Position numbers and translations under genes: made by a program
The notes under the pieces: model-generated
Told to the model about the DNA's origin: nothing
Database searches by the model: none
The model's input: only the letters and a program-made list of their open reading frames with translations
Assembly (NCBI GenBank): GCA_023701435.1
Contig: JAMPXB010000023.1
Location: 1 to 61,175, forward strand
Direction of reading: 5' to 3'
Source of the DNA: Bacteriovoracaceae bacterium
GTDB taxonomy: Bacteria; Bdellovibrionota; Bacteriovoracia; Bacteriovoracales; Bacteriovoracaceae
DNA length: 61,175 bases
Shown here: piece by piece, positions 45,309 to 53,351 of the stretch
Layout of the letters: each line of letters opens with the position of its first letter
Position numbering within the stretch: the stretch's first letter is position 1

Positions 45309-45977
45309 ATGGCCGGAAATTTTTCAGTTTTGTTTTCTCTGCTTCTTTTAGTTTCATGTCAATCAACTCCAGTTTCAAAAACTTCCCAAGCTGAGCAGGA
45401 AGAAATCGCCCCTTCTGTATTTACTGGAAGAAACATCACTGCTATTCAAAAGTTGGACCTACCACCTGCCGCTACAACCTGGGATGCAGATCTTTACCTC
45501 GTAAATTTCAACACTCACGAAGAAGAGAAAGTAAAAAAAGCAGTTTCCATTATTAAAAAAGTTATCTCATCAATGGAATTTAAGGATCGGGTCTTGAATT
45601 ATTCCCATAACGGCACAAAACAGTTCAACGACAATGATGGGCTTACCAATGAAGATATCTACCTGAAGATCCTTGAAGGTGCGGAGAAAATTGGCAGCCC
45701 CTCAAAGAACAACACAATGGATGTTGAGTTGGAGCTTTATCATCAGACAACAAAGACTATTGGCTATACTTACCCCAATACTGTACGAATCTGGATGAAT
45801 AAAAAGTACTTCGACCGATATACTCCTATCGAAGTGGCCGACAATCTGATGCATGAATGGATGCATAAACTTGGATTTACTCATGCTACGACGTGGTCAA
45901 AAAATCGGGACCACACGGTACCCTATGCCATCGGTTATTTGGTGGAAGAGCTAGCAAAAAAATACCCAGAACCTTAA
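45309..45977 (+). CDS. Paralogous lipoprotein with metzincin-type zinc motif
   Basis: The ATG at 45309 has AAGGAAGG eight bases upstream; 45288 is a weaker choice. Lipobox LVSC, Cys17, and 222 residues. The zinc motif is HEWMHKLGFTH at 182-192. The paralogue shares blocks FKDRVLNYSHNG/FKSRVLNKKYNG, KNNTMDVELELY/KNNTMDLTLKTY, GYT-MP/GYTYP and SVPYA/TVPYAIGY. No poly-Gly linker, so the leader regions diverged while the peptidase domain was kept. The next gene (CBS) starts 92 bases on. Confidence 0.78.
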   Translation: MAGNFSVLFSLLLLVSCQSTPVSKTSQAEQEEIAPSVFTGRNITAIQKLDLPPAATTWDADLYLVNFNTHEEEKVKKAVSIIKKVISSMEFKDRVLNYSHNGTKQFNDNDGLTNEDIYLKILEGAEKIGSPSKNNTMDVELELYHQTTKTIGYTYPNTVRIWMNKKYFDRYTPIEVADNLMHEWMHKLGFTHATTWSKNRDHTVPYAIGYLVEELAKKYPEP

Positions 45978-46069
45978 TTTCTGCAGGTCCTCTCCTTATC
46001 TATAGAGAAATTATATTCCTCACCTCTTTCCACAATGACAAAATCATCCGTGTGTACAAGGAGGTCACG

Positions 46070-46480
46070 ATGCAAGTTTCAGAAGTCATGCACAAAGGTG
46101 TTAATACTGTACAAATCCATGACTCTATCAAAAAGGTCGCGGCCTTGATGAAAAGAGAAGATATTGGTGCAGTCCCTGTCTACAAGAATGAACGCCCCGT
46201 TGGTTTTGTTACGGATAGAGATATTGTTGTCTCTTGTGTGGCCAGCGGCCACCCTGTTGATGATCCAATCTCTCATGCCATGACCAGGGAAATTTTCTCC
46301 ATTCATGAAGGAGATGATCTCAATATGGCCACTCAACTGATGAGAGAAAATCAGATTTCACGTCTATTAGTGGTAAATGAAAGTGAACAACCTGTTGGCA
46401 TGATCACCATTCAGGATATTACTAAATTTTCTTCTGATATAAATCTTACCAATGAGGTCTTGACGGATATCAAGCGATAA
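46070..46480 (+). CDS. Second CBS-pair protein
   Basis: The frame is open from 45893, but the ATG at 46070 has AAGGAGG six bases upstream and gives the family start MQVSEVMHKGVNTVQ, as in the paralogue. 136 residues, two CBS domains: DIGAVPVYKNERPVGFVTDRDIVV and NQISRLLVVNESEQPVGMITIQDI. It lies 14 bases before the small acidic exported protein gene, so they may be one unit. With the 43.7 kb copy it brackets the two metallopeptidase lipoproteins. Confidence 0.85.
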   Translation: MQVSEVMHKGVNTVQIHDSIKKVAALMKREDIGAVPVYKNERPVGFVTDRDIVVSCVASGHPVDDPISHAMTREIFSIHEGDDLNMATQLMRENQISRLLVVNESEQPVGMITIQDITKFSSDINLTNEVLTDIKR

Positions 46481-46494
46481 AATTGGAGGCAATT

Positions 46495-46857
46495 ATGAAA
46501 AAGTTCTTTGCATTCTCACTTACGGCCCTGCTTGCTCTTCCGGCATTTGCCGGCTCTACTAGAACAACTACAACAAGAAGCTATGACAAGACGACAACAT
46601 CGCCAGTAATGGGAACAGACATGGAGATGAATTCGGAATTAGAGTCAGATGCAGAGATGTTGCAATCCCAGGAAGAGTATGATGACACTCTTGAGCAAGA
46701 GCGCATGGAAGATGAGGATATTATGAATGAAGAAGAGCGCATGGAAGAAAGCTCAAGCTTTGAATCAGACGATATGATTGATTACAAGGACCGAACACGA
46801 ACTGATCGTGAACGTAAGGCCCTTAACACAGGCAGTGATGCTTCTGATGATCAATAA
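46495..46857 (+). CDS. Small exported acidic protein, unknown
   Basis: The ATG at 46495 follows GGAGG by five bases. Signal peptide MKKFFAFSLTALLALPAFA, then 100 residues that are disordered and very acidic (EQERMEDEDIMNEEERMEESSS), with Thr-rich stretch near 21-35. No known domain. It follows the CBS gene by 14 bases and ends with a stable terminator. One of at least five tiny exported acidic proteins in this island. It may bind cations or act as a periplasmic spacer, but that is a guess. Confidence 0.68.
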   Translation: MKKFFAFSLTALLALPAFAGSTRTTTTRSYDKTTTSPVMGTDMEMNSELESDAEMLQSQEEYDDTLEQERMEDEDIMNEEERMEESSSFESDDMIDYKDRTRTDRERKALNTGSDASDDQ

Positions 46858-46862
46858 TTTTT

Positions 46863-46890
46863 AATGCGGGAATAGCAATATTCCCGCATT
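46863..46890 (+). terminator. Hairpin terminator with GCAA tetraloop
   Basis: AATGCGGGAATA and TATTCCCGCATT form a perfect 12-bp stem with a GCAA (GNRA) loop. It lies five bases after the acidic-protein stop and four before the convergent DUF3606 gene. The tail is CTCTTAG, so termination may rely on stem strength, and the same stem could serve the convergent gene. Confidence 0.7.
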
Positions 46891-46893
46891 CTC

Positions 46894-47088
46894 TTAGTAA
46901 GCCTCAGGCCAGGTGATGAGTAACTGCTTGGCCAGATACAGTCTGACGTCATGAACAGCAGGACCAACTTTTTTAATTATTTCTTTTAAGTCCTCAGCTC
47001 GTAAATTTAGTTCCTCACACCAATAATTCAGTTCTTTCGTTTCAGAGACATTGATCTTTCTATCTTCGGGTCTTTCATCCGTAATCAT
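46894..47088 (-). CDS. DUF3606 protein
   Basis: The ATG at 47088 has GGGAGG six bases upstream; an open extension to 47112 is not needed. The 64 residues start MITDERPEDRKINVSETKE and contain the family pattern INV-x3-x-EL-x-YWCEELNL-x5-LKEIIKKVGPAVHDVR, typical of DUF3606. Such proteins are small, cytoplasmic, and often near stress genes. The function is unknown. Convergent with the acidic protein gene across a terminator. Confidence 0.8.
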   Translation of the reverse strand: MITDERPEDRKINVSETKELNYWCEELNLRAEDLKEIIKKVGPAVHDVRLYLAKQLLITWPEAY

Positions 47089-47222
47089 AAAAATCCTCCC
47101 TGTTAGGCTCAAGTTCTAGCCTTAACTTGGATTCCAGTAAATTTAAGTCCAGCTTAATTAAGCCCATCTTTAATGTAGCTCGCATCATAGTAGTGCCAAG
47201 CTATATGCAGCAGGAGGCGCAA

Positions 47223-47498
47223 ATGAAAGCATTGCAAAGAATGGTGGCCCTATTAAGTCTCATCTTAACATCAGGTCTGATGGCCAATGGCGGGGCGCAG
47301 AGTACAGACATAGAGAGAACTGAGCAAACCAGGGAAAAGATGAAAGAAAATCCCAGAAACTTAAGTTACCCAGGAAGTTTCGGTCAAATTGGTTCCCAGG
47401 AAGATCAAGAGCGACAAGAAGAAAAAGAAGATAAAAAAGACAAAGACTCTCGATTTATAGAAGAGACCGAAACAATCGACCGAGATTTAAGGTATTAA
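47223..47498 (+). CDS. Small exported charged protein, unknown
   Basis: The ATG at 47223 follows AGGAGG and gives MKALQRMVALLSLILTSGLMA, a signal peptide. The mature 70 residues are highly charged and disordered (EQTREKMKENPRN, QEEKEDKKDKDSRF). No known domain and no Cys. It overlaps the convergent S4-domain gene by four bases at the stop. It belongs to the small exported group of this island, though it is mixed-charge rather than purely acidic. Confidence 0.65.
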   Translation: MKALQRMVALLSLILTSGLMANGGAQSTDIERTEQTREKMKENPRNLSYPGSFGQIGSQEDQERQEEKEDKKDKDSRFIEETETIDRDLRY

Positions 47499-47704
47499 TT
47501 AACCTTTATCTGTTTGCCTTGAAACTCAATAACTTGTCCAGAACGGATCTTACAGCGCTTTCGCAATTCCACCTGGCCGTCTACTTTAACCTTCCCTTCA
47601 GCGATTATATGCTTCGCTTCGGCCCCTGAATCAGTCAAATCAGTTATCTTCATAAGATCGCAAAGGGGAATAAATTCGGAACCATTGAGGTTAAACTCTT
47701 TCAT
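47495..47704 (-). CDS. S4-domain RNA-binding protein, YbcJ-like
   Basis: 69 residues, one S4 domain: LCDLMKITDLTDSGAEAKHIIAEGKVKVDGQVELRKRCKI, with the S4 signature G-x-V-x-V-(D/N)-G and RKR. This matches YbcJ/YaaA-type small S4 proteins. It should bind structured RNA or the ribosome. There is no fused catalytic domain. It overlaps the small exported gene by four bases. Confidence 0.82.
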   Translation of the reverse strand: MKEFNLNGSEFIPLCDLMKITDLTDSGAEAKHIIAEGKVKVDGQVELRKRCKIRSGQVIEFQGKQIKVN

Positions 47705-47815
47705 AAAAGTCCTTAAAATTTTATTTGTGCCCCCTTTTACACCAAAACATCTCGATCGTAAATTGTTCGCAGTTAACTGAGGATTTTTTTAAGTCGTTAA
47801 AATTCCAGCAATCCT

Positions 47816-48652
47816 CTAAAAGGCCTCCCAATAGGCGTGGTTGACTTCCCTTCTGAAGAACTGAGTTTTCTCGGCGCCAGTACGGTCACGTCTTTCAATG
47901 TCTCTTGGCTGCCAAAAATACATGGAAACAGGGATGAGATAACAATCTTCTGATTCCTGGTTATTTCGGTAATCATAATACTTATGAACAACCGGACATG
48001 TTCTTCCTGAATAAATGAAATTTCTGGTCCAATTTGATACATAGCGCGGTCCACCGGTATAACGTCTGTCCAGAACCCTTTCAACAATAGAGCTTCCTTC
48101 TCTTACCAAGGCCATTGGAGAAACATGGAACCACCACTTATAGCGGTAGTTTCTGATATACCTACGGGTAAAAAAGAGAAAAAGCTTTTTTGACTTGAGT
48201 CCAGATTCTTGAAATTCTTCATAGGCCCAAACGTGGGCCCGATTGTAGCACTGAGAATCGGACTGATAATCTCTTCGCATTCTTCTAAAAATGGCGGAGG
48301 CCGCCGAGTTACTGGAAACGACAGTCGGATCGAAGGACATGCGTTTGGTGGGTGTCTCTTTTTCACTTACGGAATCAAAGTCCTTCAAAGCAATCGTTTC
48401 AGCACCGAGGAAGTTATTATCCTCATCGACCTCAACTTCCAGGGTCGCCTGATTTCTTAAACTGTCCTTAAAACTTTGCAGCAGTGACTTCTCATAATAT
48501 TCCACAAAAATCACCCTGCCATTTTCCAGTTTAATGAGATGGGGATCATTTTTCTTTGTGGCAGTATCGATGGAGTCTATTTTTGAAGTGAAACGCTCAG
48601 CATATGAGCTAAAGGCCATGAGAAGTAGGGCCAGATAAAATACAAGTTTCAT
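47816..48652 (-). CDS. Exported protein-glutaminase-like protein (copy 1)
   Basis: The ATG at 48652 gives the signal peptide MKLVFYLALLLMAFSSYA; the open extension to 48715 is not needed. Residues 20-130 look like a propeptide, as in known protein glutaminase. The catalytic set is Cys135 (QCYNRAHVWAYE), His176 (WWFHVSPM) and Asp195 (ERVLDRRY), spaced as in copy 2. Extra Cys (RTCPVVHKYY, DCYLIP) may form a disulphide. It should deamidate protein glutamines outside the cytoplasm, in own envelope or in another cell. Target unknown. 278 residues. Confidence 0.75.
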   Translation of the reverse strand: MKLVFYLALLLMAFSSYAERFTSKIDSIDTATKKNDPHLIKLENGRVIFVEYYEKSLLQSFKDSLRNQATLEVEVDEDNNFLGAETIALKDFDSVSEKETPTKRMSFDPTVVSSNSAASAIFRRMRRDYQSDSQCYNRAHVWAYEEFQESGLKSKKLFLFFTRRYIRNYRYKWWFHVSPMALVREGSSIVERVLDRRYTGGPRYVSNWTRNFIYSGRTCPVVHKYYDYRNNQESEDCYLIPVSMYFWQPRDIERRDRTGAEKTQFFRREVNHAYWEAF

Positions 48653-48682
48653 AAAACCCCTCCTTGGGTAATGTAAAACATG

Positions 48683-48720
48683 AAACTTTGATTGGACTCT
48701 GGAGAATCCAATCAAAGTTT
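48683..48720. terminator. Perfect 14-bp stem, terminator-like
   Basis: AAACTTTGATTGGA (48683-48696) pairs with TCCAATCAAAGTTT (48707-48720), loop of 10. It lies between the small basic gene (stop 48725) and the glutaminase start at 48652. The T-run is clear on the plus strand (TTTTTTAC); on the minus strand the tail is TTTCATGTTTTAC, weaker but usable. It probably ends the 52-residue gene's transcript. Confidence 0.65.
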
Positions 48721-48724
48721 TTTA

Positions 48725-48883
48725 CTAGCGTGAAATAGTGACTTTAATGGGCATCTTAATTCCAGAAACGCGTTTATTTAAATCCCGTGAAACGTCTCGG
48801 TAGGCCCGTTTTACTACCGACTTAACCTCTTTAACATTTTTTCTTAAGGCCCTTTTAGCGGCATACTTCTTCAGTAAAAACAT
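48725..48883 (-). CDS. Very basic 52-residue protein
   Basis: ATG at 48883 with GGAGGAAAC directly upstream; 52 codons to TAG at 48725. It starts MFLLKKYAAKRALRKNVKEV and continues VVKRAYRDVSRDLNKR, ending KMPIKVTISR. About a third of residues are Lys or Arg and nearly no acidic ones, with an amphipathic helical pattern. It could bind nucleic acid, acidic proteins or membranes. No family is recognised. It precedes glutaminase copy 1 by 72 bases with a terminator-like stem between them, so it is probably a separate transcript. Confidence 0.65.
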   Translation of the reverse strand: MFLLKKYAAKRALRKNVKEVKSVVKRAYRDVSRDLNKRVSGIKMPIKVTISR

Positions 48884-49036
48884 GTTTCCTCCATGGTTAA
48901 AATCTCTGGTCTAAGATTTATCAATTTCACTCGATGAGGTCATAGTAAAAATTATTTTACTCAAGCACCCTTTTGATGAGCTTATGTTTTCATGGCCACA
49001 AGGAAGCGCTTCAATATAAGCAAGGCAAGATATCTT

Positions 49037-49336
49037 ATGAAGACATTTCTGTTTTATATAATTTTTGCTTCTATTCCCCTTCAGGCACAGGCCCTTGGTG
49101 ACACTAGTCGGCTCCCCATTGCACCCGAGTCAATGACCGAATCCGTCGAAACATTGAATCAGGTCAGCCACGAACACAAAGAAACAGAGAAGGATAAAGA
49201 AGAGATGAGAAAAGAAGAAGAAGTATATCCAGGCCCTCAAGAAATGCAGGAAAAAATTTATCTAGAGGACCTGGAACTAGAAAAAGAACGAGAAGAGCAT
49301 GAGTGGCGCCGCTATCAAGAACTTCAAAATCAATGA
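49037..49336 (+). CDS. Small exported charged coiled-coil protein, unknown
   Basis: The ATG at 49037 gives the signal peptide MKTFLFYIIFASIPLQAQA; an open extension upstream to 48992 lacks one. The mature 80 residues are strongly charged and helical (KETEKDKEEMRKEEEVY, EDLELEKEREEHEWRRYQEL). No Cys, no known domain. The ribosome site is weak (AAGGCAAG). It ends five bases before the convergent ppiA gene. Same pattern as the other tiny exported proteins here. Confidence 0.62.
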   Translation: MKTFLFYIIFASIPLQAQALGDTSRLPIAPESMTESVETLNQVSHEHKETEKDKEEMRKEEEVYPGPQEMQEKIYLEDLELEKEREEHEWRRYQELQNQ

Positions 49337-49341
49337 AGGAC

Positions 49342-49896
49342 TTATTTTCTCTTAGCACTCTTGATAACCACTGCATCCATCGGCACATTGGAATGAGGAC
49401 CAATATTGCCGGTTTTCACGGTTTTAATGCGATTAATTACGTGCATGCCTGAAACAACTTTCCCAAAAACAGCATATCCATAACCACCTTCAGTTGTATC
49501 CCGATGATTAAGATAAGTATTATCAGCGACATTGATAAAGAACTGAGCTGTTGCAGAATGAGGATTACCTGTTCGGGCCATGGCGAGGGTACCAACAGCA
49601 TTACTTAGACCATTAGCCGCTTCATTTTTTATAGGGGCCTTAGTTTTCTTTTCACTCATTTTCTCATCAAAGCCACCGCCTTGAATCATAAAGTTATTAA
49701 TCACCCGGTGAAAGATCGTCCCATCATAGAATTTACTGTCAACGTAGCTTAGAAAATTTTTGACCGTGTTAGGGGCCTTAACTTCATCAAGTTCCACTTC
49801 AAAAGAACCCATAGAGGTCTCAAAAACAACCACCGGATTTTTTGCATAGAGTGAAAAAGAAAAAATAAGTACAAAAAGAGTTAAAAACGTTTTCAT
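49342..49896 (-). CDS. ppiA: Periplasmic peptidyl-prolyl isomerase, cyclophilin type
   Basis: Signal peptide [18 protein letters not shown], then a full cyclophilin domain. The active-site segments [19 protein letters not shown] (catalytic Arg), [22 protein letters not shown] and [13 protein letters not shown] are all present. Length 184 fits PpiA. It should speed folding of exported proteins in the periplasm, which suits a region with many exported products. It stands alone downstream of the cls gene direction. Confidence 0.9.
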   Translation of the reverse strand: MKTFLTLFVLIFSFSLYAKNPVVVFETSMGSFEVELDEVKAPNTVKNFLSYVDSKFYDGTIFHRVINNFMIQGGGFDEKMSEKKTKAPIKNEAANGLSNAVGTLAMARTGNPHSATAQFFINVADNTYLNHRDTTEGGYGYAVFGKVVSGMHVINRIKTVKTGNIGPHSNVPMDAVVIKSAKRK

Positions 49897-49947
49897 AAGG
49901 TCCTCATTTAAGTTTTTTTATATTTTATAAGAATCTTAAGAAATATA

Positions 49948-51396
49948 CTAGAGAATTGGGGCCATAAGGTTGGCCCCGTTGGCAATTATTTTATTTAAGA
50001 GTGTCGCGTTTTCAAAATAGGATAAATTAACCTCTTCGGAGTCTGTATAGTCTTTCAAAAGCATCGCTGCCAAATTATCGACAAAGCTCTTATCTGCAGC
50101 AATGACCGAGACTTCAAAGTTGATGAACATTGAACGACAATCAAAATTAACAGTACCAACGACCCCAAAATTATCATCAACGGCCATCACTTTCTGATGG
50201 AGAAAGCCTTTTGTATAGCGATAAACTTTTGCTCCATGCTTAAGAAGTACCTTTTGATAGAGTTGGGAAGCGAGCATAACAGACTTGGAGTCAGAATATG
50301 ACGGGACAAGAATCCGCACATCCACTCCTCTCAAAGAGGCCAGCAAGATAGCATTCATTAAACTTTCGGGTGGAACATAATAAGGATTAGCAATCCATAA
50401 GCGCTTTGTAGCGGAATTAATAAGTGCAATAAAGCTAAGGAGACATGAATGTTTTTCGTCTGCGGGGCCAGTGTGCAGGACCATCAGATTTACATCTTCC
50501 TTTGATGGTCTAATGGCCCAATCCACAGAGAGAGGCTCTTCATGGATAAAAAACCAGTCTTTCGCCGAGGCCAACTGAGCAGCTATCACAGAGGGGCCTT
50601 CAATCCGCACACAGGTGTCTCGCCAAGGCCCAAATTCCTTTGTTATGCCTCGGTATTCATCCCCTATATTAATTCCTCCAATAAAGGCTACCAAACCGTC
50701 TACAATCAGAATTTTTCGGTGATTTCTGAAATTAATCTGAAACTTTCCTTTAAGCTTTGATTCATTAAAGGTTCCAGTTTTAATTCCAGCTTTGACCAAT
50801 CTATCTAAAATGCCCTGTGGAATTTCGGCTCCGATAGCATCATTCATGAAGGTAACCCTGACTCCTTGCCAGGCCTTCTTAATCAACAGCTCTATGAAGG
50901 CTTCACCGGTGGAGTCGGCCTTGATGATATAGTATTGAAATACAATGTAGTGCTGGGCCATATCAATGGCCTTTAGCATTTCATCATAGGCATCGGCCGG
51001 ACTCTCAATTAACTTAATGCTATTTTTCCTGGTAAAGCCAGGTTGATTTTGAACGGACACTGAACTTGAAATTATTTTAAACTCATCCTGATTGGTAATC
51101 ATTTCAGAATCGATGGTCTTGAGTTTCTCGAATTGCGTTTGGACTTTTGATTCAAGAATTTTTCTTTTTCTGGAATACCCCTCAAACTTGCTTCTTCCAA
51201 AAATGATATAAAGAGGGAGACTCAGAAAAGGAATAGTTATTAAAGAAAGAACCCAGGCGACAGTACCTTGGGGAGTTCTGGAACGAAGGAGGGCCAATCC
51301 CGCAAAAAAGAAACCTGCTACATATAGCGCAATGATACTTATTTCCAAGGGAAACTCAAAGCCGTTACTGAATCTGGATACAATTCCTGTATCCAA
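49948..51396 (-). CDS. cls: Cardiolipin synthase-type phospholipase D protein
   Basis: Two N-terminal membrane helices (ISIIALYVAGFFFAGLALL, VAWVLSLITIPFLSLPLYIIFG) precede two HKD motifs, NHRKILIVDG and HQKVMAVDD, each with the following G-G/G-T-x-N. The RSRTPQGTVAWVL and NPYYVPPESLMNA blocks are Cls-like. It joins two phosphatidylglycerols into cardiolipin at the inner membrane. The start is a TTG at 51396 that lies 58 bases inside the LysE-like gene; another TTG at 51348 is possible. 482 residues, normal. Confidence 0.85.
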   Translation of the reverse strand: MDTGIVSRFSNGFEFPLEISIIALYVAGFFFAGLALLRSRTPQGTVAWVLSLITIPFLSLPLYIIFGRSKFEGYSRKRKILESKVQTQFEKLKTIDSEMITNQDEFKIISSSVSVQNQPGFTRKNSIKLIESPADAYDEMLKAIDMAQHYIVFQYYIIKADSTGEAFIELLIKKAWQGVRVTFMNDAIGAEIPQGILDRLVKAGIKTGTFNESKLKGKFQINFRNHRKILIVDGLVAFIGGINIGDEYRGITKEFGPWRDTCVRIEGPSVIAAQLASAKDWFFIHEEPLSVDWAIRPSKEDVNLMVLHTGPADEKHSCLLSFIALINSATKRLWIANPYYVPPESLMNAILLASLRGVDVRILVPSYSDSKSVMLASQLYQKVLLKHGAKVYRYTKGFLHQKVMAVDDNFGVVGTVNFDCRSMFINFEVSVIAADKSFVDNLAAMLLKDYTDSEEVNLSYFENATLLNKIIANGANLMAPIL

Positions 51397-52007
51397 ATAT
51401 AGACATCAAGACTCAAGCGGGCCGACAAGAATAATAAAACGACTCCTGCAGTACCCATGATAAAACGCAGGCGCTTAGCATCTTGAAATAGTGGCATCAA
51501 AATACTGGCCCCCATGGACAGTGTCAAAAACCATAGAAGTGAAAACGAGGAAGCCCCAAACCCTAGTGCCAAACGGCTTGGTAAATCAGGAAACTTGGAT
51601 GAATAGCCACCAATTAAAACAACTCCATCAAGGTAAGCATGAGGATTGATCACACTAAAAGTAATCGAACTCATAATGGCGAGGCGTAAACTGCCACTGG
51701 AACTCTGAGTGGAATTCAAATCAAAATTCATTCCATGTGACCTGATCTTACCTAATCCATAGAGGATGAGAAATCCTACCCCAAGTATTCCAACAAATAT
51801 TTTTACCTGGGGAAAAAGATTAAATAGGGTTGCCGCACCTGCCACCCCCATCATAATCAATGTAAAGTCACACAAAAAGCAGACAAAACTAACTGTAAGA
51901 TGATGCCTTTTTCGAATGCCTGACTCCAATACAAAAAGATTTTGCGGCCCCAGGGCAAAAATAAGACTGGCCTGTAAAAGCATACCCTCAAGATAGGCTT
52001 CTCCCAT
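51339..52007 (-). CDS. LysE/ArgO-family amino acid exporter
   Basis: 222 residues with about six membrane helices. The N-terminal LLQASLIFALGPQNLFVLESGIRKRHH is the LysE signature (GPQN). INPHAYLDGVVLIGGYSS in the middle is also typical. It exports lysine/arginine or similar basic amino acids. No LysG-type regulator is adjacent. The 3' end overlaps the start of the cls-like gene, so they are likely co-transcribed. Confidence 0.85.
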   Translation of the reverse strand: MGEAYLEGMLLQASLIFALGPQNLFVLESGIRKRHHLTVSFVCFLCDFTLIMMGVAGAATLFNLFPQVKIFVGILGVGFLILYGLGKIRSHGMNFDLNSTQSSSGSLRLAIMSSITFSVINPHAYLDGVVLIGGYSSKFPDLPSRLALGFGASSFSLLWFLTLSMGASILMPLFQDAKRLRFIMGTAGVVLLFLSARLSLDVYIWIQELYPDSVTALSFPWK

Positions 52008-52062
52008 AAATCCTCCAGTGATTAATGAGTTTGTCTGCTATAGTCGCGAGTGTTCTAAATCT

Positions 52063-52779
52063 TTATTGTCTGATCAGAACCCCGCATGCAATTGGCAAAG
52101 TTTGTTCTTTAGGCAAGTATGCATAGGTTCCGACAGTCTCTGGTAAACTCACAGAAGGTTTCACACCATGGATCATCACGACCCGACCAGAGAGATTGAT
52201 CTCCTCACCCACCGGAAGTTTTACGATTAAGTCACGTGGATCAGGATCAATGGCCCTTAAATCTGCCATAACCCGACTTAGAGTAGAACTACGACGGTAG
52301 ACAAATGAACCGTTGTTATTTGAAATAGGCCCATAGTCCATGCCGTCAAGCTGTTCAGAGATATCAGAATCAAGTGGAATCAAAATTGATCCGGTGGACG
52401 CAGTTGACTCGCCAATATCAATAAACCCGTCGCGATTAACATCTAAGGATGCCTCTGGACACTTCGATGCAGTAAAAATGTTTTGAAGATACTTAACACC
52501 AACGGCGACACCTTTGACTTTTGTCTGAACAACAAAATCATCTCTTTCAATACTAATTTCAACCGTGCCGGTCAGCTCCCCTGAAATTGAAGTATTAAGC
52601 GGCTTTAGAATGGCGCGATAGTCGCCTTGGTCAACTTGTTGCTCCTGCTCAATTTGAGGAGTGGTATTAGTTGTTACTTTAGTCATTGAACTTTTCTTAT
52701 CCTTCCCACAGGAGGCAAAAATCATGAGACCACTCAATATAAAAAGAGCGTTGAAGGTTGGATTGAATTTTATACGCAT
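52063..52779 (-). CDS. EF-hand lipoprotein, paralogue family member 1
   Basis: Lipobox FASC (Cys24) after MRIKFNPTFNALFILSGLMI; 238 residues. The EF-hand-like loop is DVNRDGFIDIGE at 113-124, next to a conserved Cys (SKCPEA). It shares with the lipoproteins at 54.2 and 59.5 kb a common plan: YRAILKPLN start, a calcium-type loop, ILIPLDSDIS, a Gly-Tyr/Tyr-Tyr stretch, LMxDL, and a final PIACGV Cys. The fold may bind calcium. Function unknown. A sigma-54-like promoter lies about 36 bases upstream. Confidence 0.77.
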   Translation of the reverse strand: MRIKFNPTFNALFILSGLMIFASCGKDKKSSMTKVTTNTTPQIEQEQQVDQGDYRAILKPLNTSISGELTGTVEISIERDDFVVQTKVKGVAVGVKYLQNIFTASKCPEASLDVNRDGFIDIGESTASTGSILIPLDSDISEQLDGMDYGPISNNNGSFVYRRSSTLSRVMADLRAIDPDPRDLIVKLPVGEEINLSGRVVMIHGVKPSVSLPETVGTYAYLPKEQTLPIACGVLIRQ

Positions 52780-52824
52780 GACTCACTCCTCAGCAGTTGA
52801 TGAAACGAATAATCTTCCAATCCG

Positions 52825-52840
52825 AGCAAAGACCAGGCCA
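52825..52840 (-). promoter_or_regulatory. Putative sigma-54 promoter of EF-hand lipoprotein 1
   Basis: Minus strand TGGCCTGGTCTTTGCT: TGGC and TTTGCT boxes with GG and GC 12 apart, differing from TGGCAC-N5-TTGCW at two positions. The predicted start is near 52815, 36 bases before the ATG. Confidence 0.5.
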
Positions 52841-52988
52841 ATAGATAAGTTATTGAAAATTTTTTCGCATATGCTTTATGACTAAAAATATGGGGTATTT
52901 TTTCTGGCCTCATGTGGCAGTTTAAGACTTAACAACCAACATAATGAACCACGAGGTATTAAATGATATTCTTTTTTTCGGAGAGCTG

Positions 52989-53351
52989 ATGAATAAAAAC
53001 AGCAGTCATTCAATTTTAATAGTCGAAGATGATGAAGATATAAGAAATGCTCTGACAGATTTGCTTGAAGATGAGGGTTACCATACGTAATCAACTGTTA
53101 ATGGCAAAAAATGCCTTGAATGAACTGAGATCCCCCAAGCCTTGCCTTGTTCTCCTCGATATGATGATGCCCATCATGAACGGCCGGCATTTCTAGATGA
53201 GGTAATGAAAGACTTAAAATTGGCGCTCATACCTGTTCTCATTGTCTCTGCGGTCGCCGATAAAACCAATATTGAAGGGGCGATCGCTTTTTAAAAAAAG
53301 CCAATCGATATTGATGTTGTATTAAATGTAGTTTCTCAGTATTGCAGTTAG
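52989..53351 (+). pseudogene. Decayed response regulator receiver gene
   Basis: The start MNKNSSHSILIVEDDEDIRN and later LVLLDMMMPIMNGR, LIPVLIVSAVAD and KKPIDIDVV are a receiver domain. It is broken: a TAA after EGYHT (near 53089), a frame change in the A-run near 53110, another frame change near 53189 (just after the Asp/MNGR block), and a TAA in place of Leu before KKPID (53294). The pieces cover the whole domain from 52989 to the TAG at 53349-53351. It overlaps the stop of the convergent hemerythrin gene by three or four bases. Confidence 0.85.

Noticed and set aside
43714..46075. GG-N10-GC at the CBS gene starts (AAGGAGG...ATGCA) as sigma-54 sites
   Set aside because: They fall on the ribosome site and start codon of both genes and so arise from the SD sequence, not from a promoter.
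52882..53094. Minus-strand 70-codon frame
   Set aside because: It overlaps the decayed receiver gene, whose pieces match a known domain; the minus frame matches nothing and has no ribosome site.
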